From: Thorsellia kenyensis
GTDB lineage: Bacteria; Pseudomonadota; Gammaproteobacteria; Enterobacterales; Thorselliaceae
Assembly (NCBI RefSeq): GCF_042432445.1
Contig: NZ_JBHLXE010000013.1
Coordinates: 1 to 64,000, forward strand
Direction of reading: 5' to 3'
DNA: 64,000 nt
Position numbers and translations under genes: made by a program. The notes beneath the pieces were generated by a model. The model was not told the origin of the DNA. It worked only from the letters and a program-made list of their open reading frames with translations, and searched no databases. Positions 1 through 9,638 of this stretch are shown here, piece by piece. Position 1 is the stretch's first letter, and each line of letters starts with the position of its first letter.

Positions 1-57
1 TACGAACAAGGCTGACTGATAATTTTCAGGTGCTAAAACCTGCATCTTGATTTCCAT
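1..57 (-). CDS. 5' end of an unidentified gene running off the left edge
   Basis: An open frame on the minus strand begins with ATG at 57-55 (or ATG at 45-43) and stays open to the window edge. The visible residues read MEIKMQVLAPENYQSALFV. A perfect TATAAT lies at 70-65 just upstream, which would leave almost no leader for the first ATG and so favours the second. It follows the thioredoxin gene on the same strand. I do not recognise the product and only 19 codons are visible. Confidence 0.3.
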   Translation of the reverse strand, partial: MEIKMQVLAPENYQSALFV

Positions 58-111
58 TGAGTATATTATACATTGACCTTAAAAGGGATGTATCTAAATT
101 TTTAATTTTAC

Positions 112-441
112 TTATATATTTTTATCTAAAAAAGTACGTAGTTGTCCTAAATTAATCGGGCCCACATGGGTATCAATAACTTGCCCTTTCTTTAGAATTA
201 ATAAGGTGGGGATAGTACGGATATTGAATTTCGTTGGAATCACAGGGTTTTCATCAATATTTACTTTAGCAATAACTATTTTGGATGAATAGTCCTGTGC
301 AATTTCATCTAATAACTTAGCGGTCGTTAAGCAAGGAGAACACCATTGTGCCCAAAAATCTAATAAAATAGTTCTGCTGGTGCCATCTATAAAATTTTCC
401 CCGTCTGCATCTTCTAAATCAAGTATCACATTTTCACTCAT
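112..441 (-). CDS. Thioredoxin with a CSPC active site
   Basis: The 109-residue protein has the length and fold pattern of E. coli TrxA: the redox motif WCSPC with cysteines 34 and 37, the cis-proline segment RTIPTLLILKKG, and no signal peptide, so it should be a cytosolic dithiol reductant. The usual WCGPC is altered to WCSPC; the residues between the cysteines tune redox potential in this family, so this may be a divergent or secondary thioredoxin. A strong Shine-Dalgarno (GGAGG) precedes the ATG. In E. coli trxA is followed by rho, but here the next frame does not look like rho. Family is certain, the exact role is not. Confidence 0.85.
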   Translation of the reverse strand: MSENVILDLEDADGENFIDGTSRTILLDFWAQWCSPCLTTAKLLDEIAQDYSSKIVIAKVNIDENPVIPTKFNIRTIPTLLILKKGQVIDTHVGPINLGQLRTFLDKNI

Positions 442-715
442 AATTTATCCTCCACAATTTCAAGATAATCATTCCAATTTCGTTAACATTACCCTAAAAA
501 AAAACAAATTACTAATTTTAAAGTGTAAAATAAAACAACATAATATTAACCACGCTATATTGTTACTTTTGGTAAACCAATATTTCATATGTTTGCATAT
601 ATCTTACTTTAACTTGTAGCCAATTGATTTTTTGATCCCTTCCACTTTTCCTTCTAGTTAAAACATCTGATTCAATTCACATTTTATGCTATACTAATTG
701 GTATAAATGTAGTAA

Positions 716-2078
716 TTCCACTCTATTCCTTACAAAGAATTACCACAATCAAATAAATATGATGCTTTTAAATATAAAAACTCCTGGCTTTGTAATATTC
801 ATGCAGATTTACTTTCTGGATTTGTGGTCGCATTGGCTTTAATCCCTGAATCTATTGCTTTTTCAATCATTGAAGACGTTGATCCTAAGGCTGGGCTATA
901 TTCCTCTTTTATCATTCCTATCATCATCGCATTTGCAGGTGGCAGGCCTGCGATGATTTCTGCCGCAACTGGCGCTATGTCACTTGTGATGGTGACTTTA
1001 GTTAAAGATCATGGCTTGCAATATCTACTAGCTGCTTCAGTGCTAACGGGTATCATACAAATTCTGATTGGTCTTTTTAAGTTAGGATACTTGATGAGAT
1101 TTATCTCTCGCTCTGTAGTCACTGGATTTATTAATTCACTTGCTATTTTAATGTTTATTGCCCAGTTAAGTGAATTCAAAGGTGCAGATATAGAGATGTA
1201 CATTTTGACCGCTTTGGGTTTAGGTATTATTTATTTCCATATTTACCTTTACTTGGAAAATCTATTGTGTCTTCATTCATTTGGATTATTGTTGTTACAT
1301 TATTAACTCTGCCTTTCAATTGGGATGTTAATACCTAGGAGATAAAGGTAAATTGCCCGATACTTTAGCTGTTTTTCTCATTCCTGATGTACTTTTTAAC
1401 TTAACTAGAATACAAATAATACTACCCTATTCTCATGCTTTGGCTATAGTAGGATTATTAGAATCATTAATGAGAGCTACCATTTTAGATGACTTGACCA
1501 AGGCGAATAGTAATAAAAATAGAGAGAGCATAGGCCAAGGTATGGCTAATGTGGGTACCTCATTCCTAGGAGGCATGGCTGGTTGTGCAATGATAGGTCA
1601 ATCTATTTTTGAACCAATGGTTAGTGCGTATACCCATGACTGCATTGATTGCTGTCATGATTATGGTCTGTATTTCAGCTTTTTCATGGAAATCCTTATT
1701 TGAACTCAAAAAACACCCAATAAATTCCAATATTGTTATGCTAACAACTATGTTAATCGTTGTTTTTACTCATTACTTAGCTCCTGGCGTTTTATGTGGC
1801 ATTCTTATTTCAGTTTTTTTCGCCCATAAAGTCTCTTCGTTAATTCGCGTGACTCTAACCTATAATGTATCTGAATCTGTATATGAGGCAACTATTTTTG
1901 GACTAATTTTTTTACTTCTTCTGAAAAATTGATTCACTTTTTTGATTATTCTTTAAAAAATCAGACACTAGTTTTCTCTCTGCCCCATGCTCATTTTTGG
2001 GATATAACTGCTATTTCCGCTTTAGAGAAAGTGATTGAAAAATATAATAATATAAGAACACAAGTGATACTTAAGTGA
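716..2078 (+). pseudogene. Broken SulP-family anion transporter with C-terminal STAS domain
   Basis: Three frames together spell a SulP permease. From about 716 to 1300 comes the N-terminal membrane core, including HADLLSGFVVALALIPESIA and GRPAMISAATGAM. From 1353 to about 1640 comes the segment with GLLESLMRATILDDLT, and from 1609 to 1900 the last helices. The STAS domain continues in another frame to a stop at 2076-2078 (SLPHAHFWDITAISALEKV). At least three frameshifts separate the pieces, the stretch 1306-1353 does not read through, and I find no in-frame ATG upstream of HADLL. A normal protein would be near 490 residues. It is therefore a decayed sulfate or bicarbonate type transporter gene; substrate unknown. 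Confidence 0.85.
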
Positions 2079-2153
2079 ATGAATAGAATATCTTTAGCAC
2101 TATGGAACCAAATAAAGGCTCAAGAAAATTAATTTGCATTTAATTTTAATATT

Positions 2154-2909
2154 CTAAATATTGATGACAAGCCCGTCGTAAGCGGCCATGACGCCTTCTG
2201 GAAGATTATGGCTATTGATCCACAAATCTAATTCATGTGATATATGCGTTAAATAGGTCTGCGGCGATTGAATTTCCTTATTAATAGCCAATACTTGCGT
2301 CAGTGTATTATGATTTCTTCCTTCAATATCGCTGGGTGGATAGGCGCAATCGATGACTAACGTATGTGGGCGATTATGTTTAAGAAATTCTGAGGTTTTA
2401 GGGGGTAAGCCTGACGTATCTGTCAGATAAGCTAACCGCCTTCCTGTTTGAGATGATGTCAATAAATAACCTAGCGTAGGCTTTGAATGATTTAAAGGCA
2501 AGGGAGTAATTTGCATGCCTAAGATGTCACTTGTTTCAAAGGCTTTTAATGGTTCTTGAAATGAAAGTAATCCAGGGTGTTTAAATAGATCATCACAGCC
2601 GTCTTTATCGTCTGGACCAAACACAGGGATTTTTTCCCCAACCCCCCACCTTATGGAAAACAAGCCTTGTACATGATCCATATGATAATGCGTTAATAAA
2701 AAAGCGTCTATCTTATCTTTGCGATAACGTTGGTGTAAATCAGACAACCCTGCATCAATAAAAAGATTCTTTAAATTTTGTGAGACTATAATGCTTGCAG
2801 ACTTGCGTCTTAATGTATTGATAGCCGAAGCTTTTACACATACATCGCAATGACAGCCGAACACTGGAATTTGAGCTGCCCCTCCTGTTCCCAAAAAAGT
2901 AATCTGCAT
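2154..2909 (-). CDS. phnP: PhnP, phosphoribosyl 1,2-cyclic phosphate phosphodiesterase
   Basis: A metallo-beta-lactamase-fold enzyme of 251 residues. It hydrolyses the 5-phosphoribosyl 1,2-cyclic phosphate released by C-P lyase to ribose 1,5-bisphosphate. The metal motif HYHMDH (His74, His76, Asp78, His79) and the N-terminal cysteines 19, 21 and 24 expected for the PhnP structural zinc are present, as is the family start MQITFLGTGGAAQIP. It is the last gene of the phn cluster, 24 nt after phnN, and acts on the product two steps upstream of PhnN's product. Length agrees with E. coli PhnP. Confidence 0.95.
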   Translation of the reverse strand: MQITFLGTGGAAQIPVFGCHCDVCVKASAINTLRRKSASIIVSQNLKNLFIDAGLSDLHQRYRKDKIDAFLLTHYHMDHVQGLFSIRWGVGEKIPVFGPDDKDGCDDLFKHPGLLSFQEPLKAFETSDILGMQITPLPLNHSKPTLGYLLTSSQTGRRLAYLTDTSGLPPKTSEFLKHNRPHTLVIDCAYPPSDIEGRNHNTLTQVLAINKEIQSPQTYLTHISHELDLWINSHNLPEGVMAAYDGLVINI

Positions 2910-2933
2910 ATAAACCTCTGAGTAAAATTATCT

Positions 2934-3545
2934 TCACATCCCTTCAAAAACGACCCGTTCTCCTTTTGAAGATTGACTAACTAATCTTATTAATGCCATC
3001 AATTTATTTACAGAAGATTCAATATTTCCTTCATTATCTATAAAATGAGTATAACTCGGCAATGTTTCAGCATACTGTGCGGCACGGGCTAAACGCTGTG
3101 TGATTTGTTCAGCATTTTCTCTTCCTCGTTGTATTAAACGCTCTTTTAACAAGTCTTCAGAAACAGTTAAACACACGGCCATTAATTGTTCTCCTAGTTG
3201 CTCTTTTGCAGCTTGCAAATGTGCTCTTGAACCATTAATGATAACGTCATAGCCTTTTGATACCCATTCCTTAACCTCTATCCCTAAACCATAGAAGTGT
3301 CCATTAGCATACCAATCTAGCATAAATAGCCCCGCCTCTTTTCGAAATAGAAACTCCTCTTCGCTTAAAGAAATATGGTTCTCACTTTGATGAGATGCAT
3401 CTCGCGTTATATATCTATGAGCGACTAAGATTGTGTTTTTATAGCCATTCGGTGTTTTTTTATTTATTTTTTGGGTTTTTAACGCATTCAATAAGGTATC
3501 CTTCCCAGAACCCGAAGCGCCCATCAGATAAATTATCTTAGCCAT
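2934..3545 (-). CDS. phnN: PhnN, ribose 1,5-bisphosphate phosphokinase
   Basis: PhnN converts ribose 1,5-bisphosphate to PRPP with ATP, the last step that returns the phosphonate ribose scaffold to metabolism. The 203-residue protein has the guanylate-kinase-like P-loop GASGSGKD (residues 9-16) and the basic RLIQRGREN segment of the lid region. E. coli PhnN is 185 residues; this one has a slightly longer C-terminus. The start ATG overlaps the phnM stop by one base, so translation is likely coupled. Confidence 0.93.
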   Translation of the reverse strand: MAKIIYLMGASGSGKDTLLNALKTQKINKKTPNGYKNTILVAHRYITRDASHQSENHISLSEEEFLFRKEAGLFMLDWYANGHFYGLGIEVKEWVSKGYDVIINGSRAHLQAAKEQLGEQLMAVCLTVSEDLLKERLIQRGRENAEQITQRLARAAQYAETLPSYTHFIDNEGNIESSVNKLMALIRLVSQSSKGERVVFEGM

Positions 3546-4699
3546 TAAAAAACCTTTATTCCATGAGTAAATACTTCTTTAATGAATGCGTGCTTTGAAT
3601 GATCAATATTATGTGAATGAACATCAAAAATCACCAGATCGGCTCTTTTTCCTACAGCAATTTGTCCTCTATCATATAAATTTAATGCCTTGGCTGGATT
3701 AGCTGTAACTAAATTGATGGCTGAGGGCAAGTCATAAGAATTGGCGTTATCCAAATAGACTTCAAAAGCAGCTTGTAGTAAGCTTTGAGGGTAATAATCG
3801 GAAGATAAAATATCTAAAGCCCCTTTAGAAGCAAGATGACTTGCGCTTAGATTACCTGAGTGGGAACCACCTCTTATTACGTTTGGAGCCCCCATCAAGG
3901 CACTTAAGCCTAATTCTTTTGAATGAAGAGCGGCTTCGAATGTGGTAGGAAATTCTGCAATAGTACACCCAACATCTCTAGACTCATCGACATGGGCGAT
4001 TGTCGCATCATCATGACTGGCTAAAACAATTCCTAAGTCCTTACATGATTGTGATATTTTGAGTCTATTGATGGCCGAATACTGATCTGCTTTTTCTTTT
4101 GAACGCATTTCGTACAGTGCCATTTCTTCATTTGTCATATGATATTTGCCTTGGAAGTACTCTCTATATTTCGCCAAAGAGGTATATTGCCTTTGACCTG
4201 GTGAGTGATCCATCAGTGAAACCAAAGAGATATCCTCTTTTTCACTTAAAAATTCAAATAGCGGTAGCGTATGTTCACTAGGTAACTCACAGCGTAAATG
4301 AATAAGATGCATTGCTCTTGTAAGATTATGTTCATTCGCATAATTGATTGCATCCAACATTTTAGTTAAATTAGTTAATCTATGCCCGCCATCCCTTTCA
4401 TCCCCTATAGAGATTGCATCAAACACGGTCGTTATGCCTGAGGCTATCATCAAGGCATCATGACTTTGCATCGCACTGAAACCGGGCCAATCCACGCCTG
4501 GTCTTGGCATAAAAAATTTATCCAAATTATCGGTATGTAACTCTATTAAACCCGGAATAATATAAGCATTCCCCACTGATTGAGCGCTCGGAGTATAACT
4601 TTTACCTTGCTCTATTGATTTTATGATCCCATTTTCAAACTCTATCGTGCCAAAAATCACTTCATTTTCAAGCACTATATTTGCATCTGTTATTAGCAT
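3545..4699 (-). CDS. phnM: PhnM, ribose 1-methylphosphonate 5-triphosphate diphosphatase
   Basis: An amidohydrolase-superfamily enzyme of 384 residues (E. coli 378). It removes pyrophosphate from alpha-D-ribose 1-methylphosphonate 5-triphosphate to give the PhnJ substrate. The beta-strand-1 metal motif HTD (His55, Asp57) follows YIIPGLIEL, and later metal or active-site segments HLIHLRCELP and LASHDDAT are present. It lies 27 nt after phnL and overlaps phnN by one base. Family assignment is secure from the whole length and the neighbours. Confidence 0.95.
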   Translation of the reverse strand: MLITDANIVLENEVIFGTIEFENGIIKSIEQGKSYTPSAQSVGNAYIIPGLIELHTDNLDKFFMPRPGVDWPGFSAMQSHDALMIASGITTVFDAISIGDERDGGHRLTNLTKMLDAINYANEHNLTRAMHLIHLRCELPSEHTLPLFEFLSEKEDISLVSLMDHSPGQRQYTSLAKYREYFQGKYHMTNEEMALYEMRSKEKADQYSAINRLKISQSCKDLGIVLASHDDATIAHVDESRDVGCTIAEFPTTFEAALHSKELGLSALMGAPNVIRGGSHSGNLSASHLASKGALDILSSDYYPQSLLQAAFEVYLDNANSYDLPSAINLVTANPAKALNLYDRGQIAVGKRADLVIFDVHSHNIDHSKHAFIKEVFTHGIKVF

Positions 4700-4726
4700 T
4701 ATTCAATTCCTATTTATTATTTGAAG

Positions 4727-5407
4727 TTATTCCATAGAGAATAATCTTGAAGCAACTTTATCTCGAGTCGTCACATCATGGAAGATGCCCACAATCGCTG
4801 AGCCTCTTTTTTTAGCTTCTTCGATTAGATCAATCACCACATTGGCATTTTGATTATCGAGTGAAGCGGTAGGTTCATCAAGAAGCAAAATGGGATAGTC
4901 TACAGCAAACCCTCTAGCTATATTGACTCTTTGTTGCTCTCCACCCGAAAAGGTAGAGGGGGCTAAGGACCAAAGTCTTTTCGGTACATTGAGTTTATTT
5001 AGCAAATAGGCAGCTTTATCTTTGGCAATGTAAGAATCAATTCCTAAATCTAGCAATGGTTGCATAACGATATCTAGTGCACTGACTCTAGGGATGACTC
5101 TTAAAAATTGACTGACCCAGCCTATAGTCGTTTTTCTAAGTTCAATGATTTCTCTTGCAGATGCTGTCAGAAGATCTATCTTTCTATCACTTAAATAAAT
5201 TATAATTTGACCATCATCTGGTTTATAATTTGCATACAAAGAACGGAGTAAAGTTGACTTACCACTTCCTGAATGACCATTTAAAACGACACATTCACCA
5301 AAATTAATTGACATAGAGATCCCGGATAATACGGGTATTTTTACACTATTTTGATTGTGCAGCATAAATGTTTTTTCTAGGTTTTTTACCTCAATCGCTA
5401 AATTCAT
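4727..5407 (-). CDS. phnL: PhnL, ABC-type ATPase of the C-P lyase system
   Basis: A 226-residue ABC ATPase with Walker A GHSGSGKS (44-51), signature FSGGEQQRVNIARG and Walker B ILLLDEPTASLD. Despite the transporter-type fold, PhnL is not a transport subunit; it associates with the C-P lyase core and is needed for phosphonate transfer onto ATP. It sits between phnK and phnM, 20 nt after phnK, in the standard order. Length equals that of E. coli PhnL. Confidence 0.94.
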   Translation of the reverse strand: MNLAIEVKNLEKTFMLHNQNSVKIPVLSGISMSINFGECVVLNGHSGSGKSTLLRSLYANYKPDDGQIIIYLSDRKIDLLTASAREIIELRKTTIGWVSQFLRVIPRVSALDIVMQPLLDLGIDSYIAKDKAAYLLNKLNVPKRLWSLAPSTFSGGEQQRVNIARGFAVDYPILLLDEPTASLDNQNANVVIDLIEEAKKRGSAIVGIFHDVTTRDKVASRLFSME

Positions 5408-5427
5408 AACGTATTCCTGTCTAGTCT

Positions 5428-6273
5428 TTAATTTTGTAATATCGATGAAACCAATAATTGAGTATAAGGGTGCTTAGGATCATCAAGCACATTATCTGTA
5501 AGTCCACTTTCAACAACTCGACCTTGCTGCATAACCATTAACCTATCCGCTAGTAATCTTGCAACGCCTAAATCATGGGTTACAATCACAACTGCGATTT
5601 GATGCTGTTTGACCAATTTACGTAATAAGTCAAGCAATTTAGCTTGTACCGAAACGTCTAATCCACCTGTGGGTTCATCCATAAATAAAATTGAGGGCTC
5701 CATGACAAGATTTCTTGCAATCTGTAAACGTTGTTGCATTCCGCCAGAAAATGTTATGGGTAAATCATCAATTCTATCGCTTGCGATTTCTACATCAATT
5801 AACCAACGTTTAGCTGTTTCTCTGATATTATTGTAATGGCGTTGTCCAATCGCCATCAATCTTTCTCCAATATTTCCGCCCGCTGAAATATAAGGTCTTA
5901 AGCCGTCTAGAGGGTGCTGATGCACTATTCCCCAATCAGTTCTGAGTAATCTTCTACGTTCACTTTCTTCTAAATCGTATAAAGATTGTTCTCCAAAGCC
6001 ATCAGCAAATTTTACCTGGCCATCTGAAGGTTTCAGTCTGCCCGAAAGAGATTTTAATAGTGTCGTTTTTCCAGATCCTGATTCGCCTACAATGCCTAAT
6101 ATTTCGCCACGGTAAAGTTCACAATTAATTTCCATAAATCCTTTATTTTGAGCAAAAAGATGCGTTAGATTTTCAGCCCAAAGTAAGCGATTGGACAAAT
6201 CTTCTTGCGAGAAATTCTTTATATATGACTCATTTTTTTGAATACTTGATGCTGAAGAGATTACATCATTCAT
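5428..6273 (-). CDS. phnK: PhnK, ABC-type ATPase that docks on the C-P lyase core
   Basis: A 281-residue ABC ATPase with Walker A GESGSGKT (63-70), signature FSGGMQQRLQIAR and Walker B ILFMDEPTGGLD. In E. coli PhnK binds the PhnGHIJ complex at PhnJ. The C-terminus carries the oligopeptide-type tail (DDPKHPYTQLL). Compared with E. coli PhnK (252 residues) it has about 25 extra polar residues at the N-terminus before the usual start; an internal start cannot be excluded. It lies 42 nt after phnJ. Confidence 0.93.
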   Translation of the reverse strand: MNDVISSASSIQKNESYIKNFSQEDLSNRLLWAENLTHLFAQNKGFMEINCELYRGEILGIVGESGSGKTTLLKSLSGRLKPSDGQVKFADGFGEQSLYDLEESERRRLLRTDWGIVHQHPLDGLRPYISAGGNIGERLMAIGQRHYNNIRETAKRWLIDVEIASDRIDDLPITFSGGMQQRLQIARNLVMEPSILFMDEPTGGLDVSVQAKLLDLLRKLVKQHQIAVVIVTHDLGVARLLADRLMVMQQGRVVESGLTDNVLDDPKHPYTQLLVSSILQN

Positions 6274-6315
6274 CGCTTTTACCCTTTAATCATTAAAAAA
6301 TACTATTTATCGAAT

Positions 6316-7152
6316 TTATTCCTGAGTGTGAGTTTGGCAAAAATGTGTATCAGAACATACAAACATTTTGGTTCCCTCATCATCAATCACAACTTCATCT
6401 AAGTAGGTGCCTTTTTGACCACAGATAGCACAACATTCGTCCCAGGTCTGAGGTTCAAAAGGATAATCATCAAAATCTAAGCTTTCTACACTGGTATAAG
6501 GAGGAACTGCATAGATACGTTTTTCGCGGCCTGCACCAAAAAGTTGTAATGCCGGAGATTGATGCATTTTAGGATTATCAAATTTAGGGATAGGCGATGG
6601 TGACATAATATATCTGCCATTTACTTTAACAGGATAATCATATGTTGTTGCGATATAACCAAATTTAGCAATATCTTCATAAAGCTTAACTTGCATAACA
6701 CCATATTCTTCTAAAGCATGCATTTTCCTAGTTTCAGTTTCCCTTGGCTCTATAAATCTAAGTGGCTCAGGAATGGGTACTTGATAAATTATTGTTTGTC
6801 CCGCTTGCAAAGGATGTTCAGGAATTCTATGTCTAGTTTGAATTAAAGTGGCTCTCTTCGTGTCAGTGGTCGTTTCTACATCGGTGACCTTTTCAAAAAA
6901 GTGTCTAATAGATACCGCATTCGTCGTATCGTCTGCACCTTGATCTATGACTTTGAGTACATCATCCTGCCCAATAATACTTGCTGTAATCTGAATTCCA
7001 CCTGTACCCCATCCATAGGGCATTGGCATTTCTCGCCCAGCAAAAGGAACTTGATAACCAGGAATAGTCACTGCTTTTAAAATAGTTCTCCTAATCATTC
7101 TTTTCGTTTGCTCATCTAAATAAGCAAAGTTATAACCTTTTATATTAGTCAT
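6316..7152 (-). CDS. phnJ: PhnJ, radical SAM C-P lyase catalytic subunit
   Basis: PhnJ cleaves the carbon-phosphorus bond of ribose 1-methylphosphonate 5-phosphate by radical SAM chemistry, releasing methane or another alkane. In this 278-residue protein the key residues fall at the E. coli numbers: Gly32 (site of the glycyl radical) and the four cysteines 241, 244, 266 and 272 that bind the cluster and perform catalysis. The region is CAICG followed by VCSDTHFC. The start overlaps the end of phnI by 8 bases, indicating coupled translation. Everything needed for activity appears intact. Confidence 0.97.
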   Translation of the reverse strand: MTNIKGYNFAYLDEQTKRMIRRTILKAVTIPGYQVPFAGREMPMPYGWGTGGIQITASIIGQDDVLKVIDQGADDTTNAVSIRHFFEKVTDVETTTDTKRATLIQTRHRIPEHPLQAGQTIIYQVPIPEPLRFIEPRETETRKMHALEEYGVMQVKLYEDIAKFGYIATTYDYPVKVNGRYIMSPSPIPKFDNPKMHQSPALQLFGAGREKRIYAVPPYTSVESLDFDDYPFEPQTWDECCAICGQKGTYLDEVVIDDEGTKMFVCSDTHFCQTHTQE

Positions 7153-8368
7153 GTTGAGTTCCTTCTGATGCTTTTTCCTTCTTATTTTTCACTGAATTAT
7201 TTTTTTCTAACTTATAGTTTTCCTGCAATTGCCTTATCAATGCTAATTCAGCTTGAAAATCTACATAATGAGGGAGTTTAAGATGAGATAAAAATCCAGC
7301 TGCATCAACATTATCTGCATGTGCCAGCACAAACTCTTCATCCTGGGCAGGACCTAAAATCTGTTCATCTAATTCACGTGCTTGTAATGCCCTATCAACT
7401 ACAGACATAGACATAGCTTTTCTTTCGCTATCTCCAAACACTAATCCATACCCTCTAGTGAAATGTGGCAACTCTTCTTTAGGAGTTTTAAAACCTGTTA
7501 TCATGTCACATTCACTTAACGTCATTTCACCTATACAAATCTCAAAACCTAATTCATCTGGTTCAATATAAATTTCAACTTCTCCGATTTTAATTTCTCC
7601 TGCAAAGGGGTGATTTCTCCCATAACCACGCTGGGTAGAATAAGCTAAAGCCAGAAGAAAGCCTTCATCTGCACGAACTAATTGCTGTAACCTAGAAGCT
7701 CTATTGCAAGGAAACATAACAGGTTCTCTAGTAATGTCAGTCGGATGTGTTCCATCATCTTTCTCTATTTTGACTAAATCTTCTTTCGCCAGAATTTGGC
7801 TAACTCCCATAAAGGAAAAATTTGATGAGTTAAAGTGATCTTCAACAATATCTGTGACTGATATGCTGCTTTTTTTTACTTCCTCAGTTAAACGTAAGGC
7901 TGCCTCCTTGAGCGCTTCATCTAGTGGGGTATTTTTCACTTCAGACAGTTCAACTCCCTCTTCAGCGAGTAACGAAAAATCCAGCAAACGATGAGTATAA
8001 TCATAGGTTGAGCCTAATAATTGACCACCTGGAATATCTTTAAAAATTGCAGAGATCCGTCTTCTAACCTGCATTTTTTCAGTATTAAATGGTTTAGCTA
8101 CAATCCACCTAGCTAGCGTAGTACGATAGGCCCTTAGAAGAAAAATAGCTTCAACTAAATCACCACTAGATTGTTTGATGGCAAGCGCAGCGAGAGTTTT
8201 GTCATAGAGGCTTGCTTCATTCATCACTCTGGAAACAGCTAAGCTCAATTGTTCTTCAATTTGCGTTACGCTGAGCGCTCTGACAGCAAGAGAACCTCTC
8301 CTATTTTTTGCTAATAATTGATGAGCGGAAGCAATGGCTCGTTCTCCACCTTTAACGGCTACATACAT
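7145..8368 (-). CDS. phnI: PhnI, C-P lyase core subunit with extra segments
   Basis: PhnI, with PhnG, PhnH and PhnL, catalyses exchange of the adenine of ATP for the phosphonate; it also has nucleosidase activity. The protein starts with the family sequence MYVAVKGGERAI and retains DIPGGQLLG, DYTHRLLDF and AYSTQRGYGRNHPFAGEI. At 407 residues it is longer than E. coli PhnI (354). The extra length is an insertion near residues 145-190, rich in charged residues, and a lysine-rich tail. It overlaps phnH by 10 bases and phnJ by 8. Confidence 0.95.
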   Translation of the reverse strand: MYVAVKGGERAIASAHQLLAKNRRGSLAVRALSVTQIEEQLSLAVSRVMNEASLYDKTLAALAIKQSSGDLVEAIFLLRAYRTTLARWIVAKPFNTEKMQVRRRISAIFKDIPGGQLLGSTYDYTHRLLDFSLLAEEGVELSEVKNTPLDEALKEAALRLTEEVKKSSISVTDIVEDHFNSSNFSFMGVSQILAKEDLVKIEKDDGTHPTDITREPVMFPCNRASRLQQLVRADEGFLLALAYSTQRGYGRNHPFAGEIKIGEVEIYIEPDELGFEICIGEMTLSECDMITGFKTPKEELPHFTRGYGLVFGDSERKAMSMSVVDRALQARELDEQILGPAQDEEFVLAHADNVDAAGFLSHLKLPHYVDFQAELALIRQLQENYKLEKNNSVKNKKEKASEGTQHD

Positions 8369-8985
8369 GGTTTTACCTCCACTTTCGTTGTCCTTGAAAG
8401 ACCTATAAATGTGTTAGATGTAGTAAAAATAAAATCTAAACCCATTGGGAATTTTGGTCTTCCTTTTATAAGATATTGAACAATACCTGAAGCGAGGGTT
8501 AAATTGTCAATAGCGAAGGTTCTTTGATCGGGGATACCAGGGCCCGATAAATTTAGTTCCAATTTGGGAGGACTTTCTGTTCTATTCTCTATTTTTTTAC
8601 CACTACATTGAATGACAACAGTACAATTATTTTCCGGAGATAAAGCACTGCCCTTCGCTAAGAGAGTCAAAATATCTAATGAGACAGTTTCATCAAACAA
8701 TACAAAATTGGCTTCACTCACATTATTTACAAAAGGAGATTGGGTATGAAATGCTAAGCTTTTTCTTATTTCTTCATTTAATAAAGCACTGTCTCCACCG
8801 ATTGGAGTATCGACATCGCAAAGGGATAAAAATAATCCTGTCGTCGTAGGATGTAAGTTTGGCCAATAAAGTCCTTCATAATCATATTCAATGCATAGAC
8901 CGGGTTCACTTAATGCCTGAAGTACTTTTTTAAATACAACCTGGGCATCTGTTGATAATTGTTTAAAGCCTTTTTGGATTATCAT
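8359..8985 (-). CDS. phnH: PhnH, C-P lyase core subunit
   Basis: A 208-residue subunit of the PhnGHIJ core, in a PLP-transferase-like fold without PLP. Family features are the FKQLSTDAQVVFKKVLQALS start, the DVDTPI segment and GPGIPDQRTFAI, followed by the C-terminal FPMGLDFIFTT. E. coli PhnH is 194 residues. It is joined to phnG by an ATGA overlap (4 bases) and to phnI by a 10-base overlap, as expected for subunits needed in equal amounts. Confidence 0.94.
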   Translation of the reverse strand: MIIQKGFKQLSTDAQVVFKKVLQALSEPGLCIEYDYEGLYWPNLHPTTTGLFLSLCDVDTPIGGDSALLNEEIRKSLAFHTQSPFVNNVSEANFVLFDETVSLDILTLLAKGSALSPENNCTVVIQCSGKKIENRTESPPKLELNLSGPGIPDQRTFAIDNLTLASGIVQYLIKGRPKFPMGLDFIFTTSNTFIGLSRTTKVEVKPCM

Positions 8986-9431
8986 TCATCTTCCCCTCTA
9001 ACTAACGTGAAAAAGTCTACTCTTGTAGCTTCAGTGGCTTTATTTTTTTCATTCTTTTGGGTTTCTAATAACTTCAATAAAGGAAGAAGAAGCTTTTCTT
9101 CTATAGTGATTTGATACTCATTAATTTGCATTAAACCGTCAATTAATGCGCATAATTGTGCTTTTTTCTTATCGCGCCCCATAATATAACTATACCCATA
9201 ATACTTATTTTCAATCAAAACAACGGCTCGTGTGATTGTCGCATCGCCCACATAAAAGCGATTTCCCGTCCCCCCCATTTTACCTTGCAATTGAACAAGA
9301 CCAATTTCTGGGGCTCGAAAAAGTTCATAATTGGGTGTTAAATTAAGTGTAGTCCACAAATTATCAATTACTTCAAATGGAGATTTTGCTAAAAGGCCCA
9401 TTAAAATTTGCCTGTTTTCTTTTTTGGACAT
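8982..9431 (-). CDS. phnG: PhnG, C-P lyase core subunit
   Basis: A 149-residue subunit (E. coli 150) that dimerises in the core of the C-P lyase complex. Conserved stretches are GLVQLQGKMGGTGNRFYVGD and the C-terminal RVDFFTLVRGEDE. It is the first gene of the catalytic operon; in E. coli phnF, a GntR-type repressor, precedes it, but no phnF is found here. Its promoter is most likely the PhoB box at 9639-9678, which leaves a leader of roughly 200 nt. Confidence 0.95.
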   Translation of the reverse strand: MSKKENRQILMGLLAKSPFEVIDNLWTTLNLTPNYELFRAPEIGLVQLQGKMGGTGNRFYVGDATITRAVVLIENKYYGYSYIMGRDKKKAQLCALIDGLMQINEYQITIEEKLLLPLLKLLETQKNEKNKATEATRVDFFTLVRGEDE

Positions 9432-9638
9432 ATTGACTCCTTAAGTCCATTATCAAATACTCAGTCAGCGATCAATTACTAATTTACATACGTTAGTTTA
9501 AAAGCATTAAACATTCTTGTTTTTCTGAACTGAATGTAGATGTATAAAACCAAATAAAGTACGCAGAAATAATACGCACATTCAATGTTTTACTTTGTAT
9601 AGATTAAAAGAGAAATGTTGCGAGAAAGTGAAAATTAA

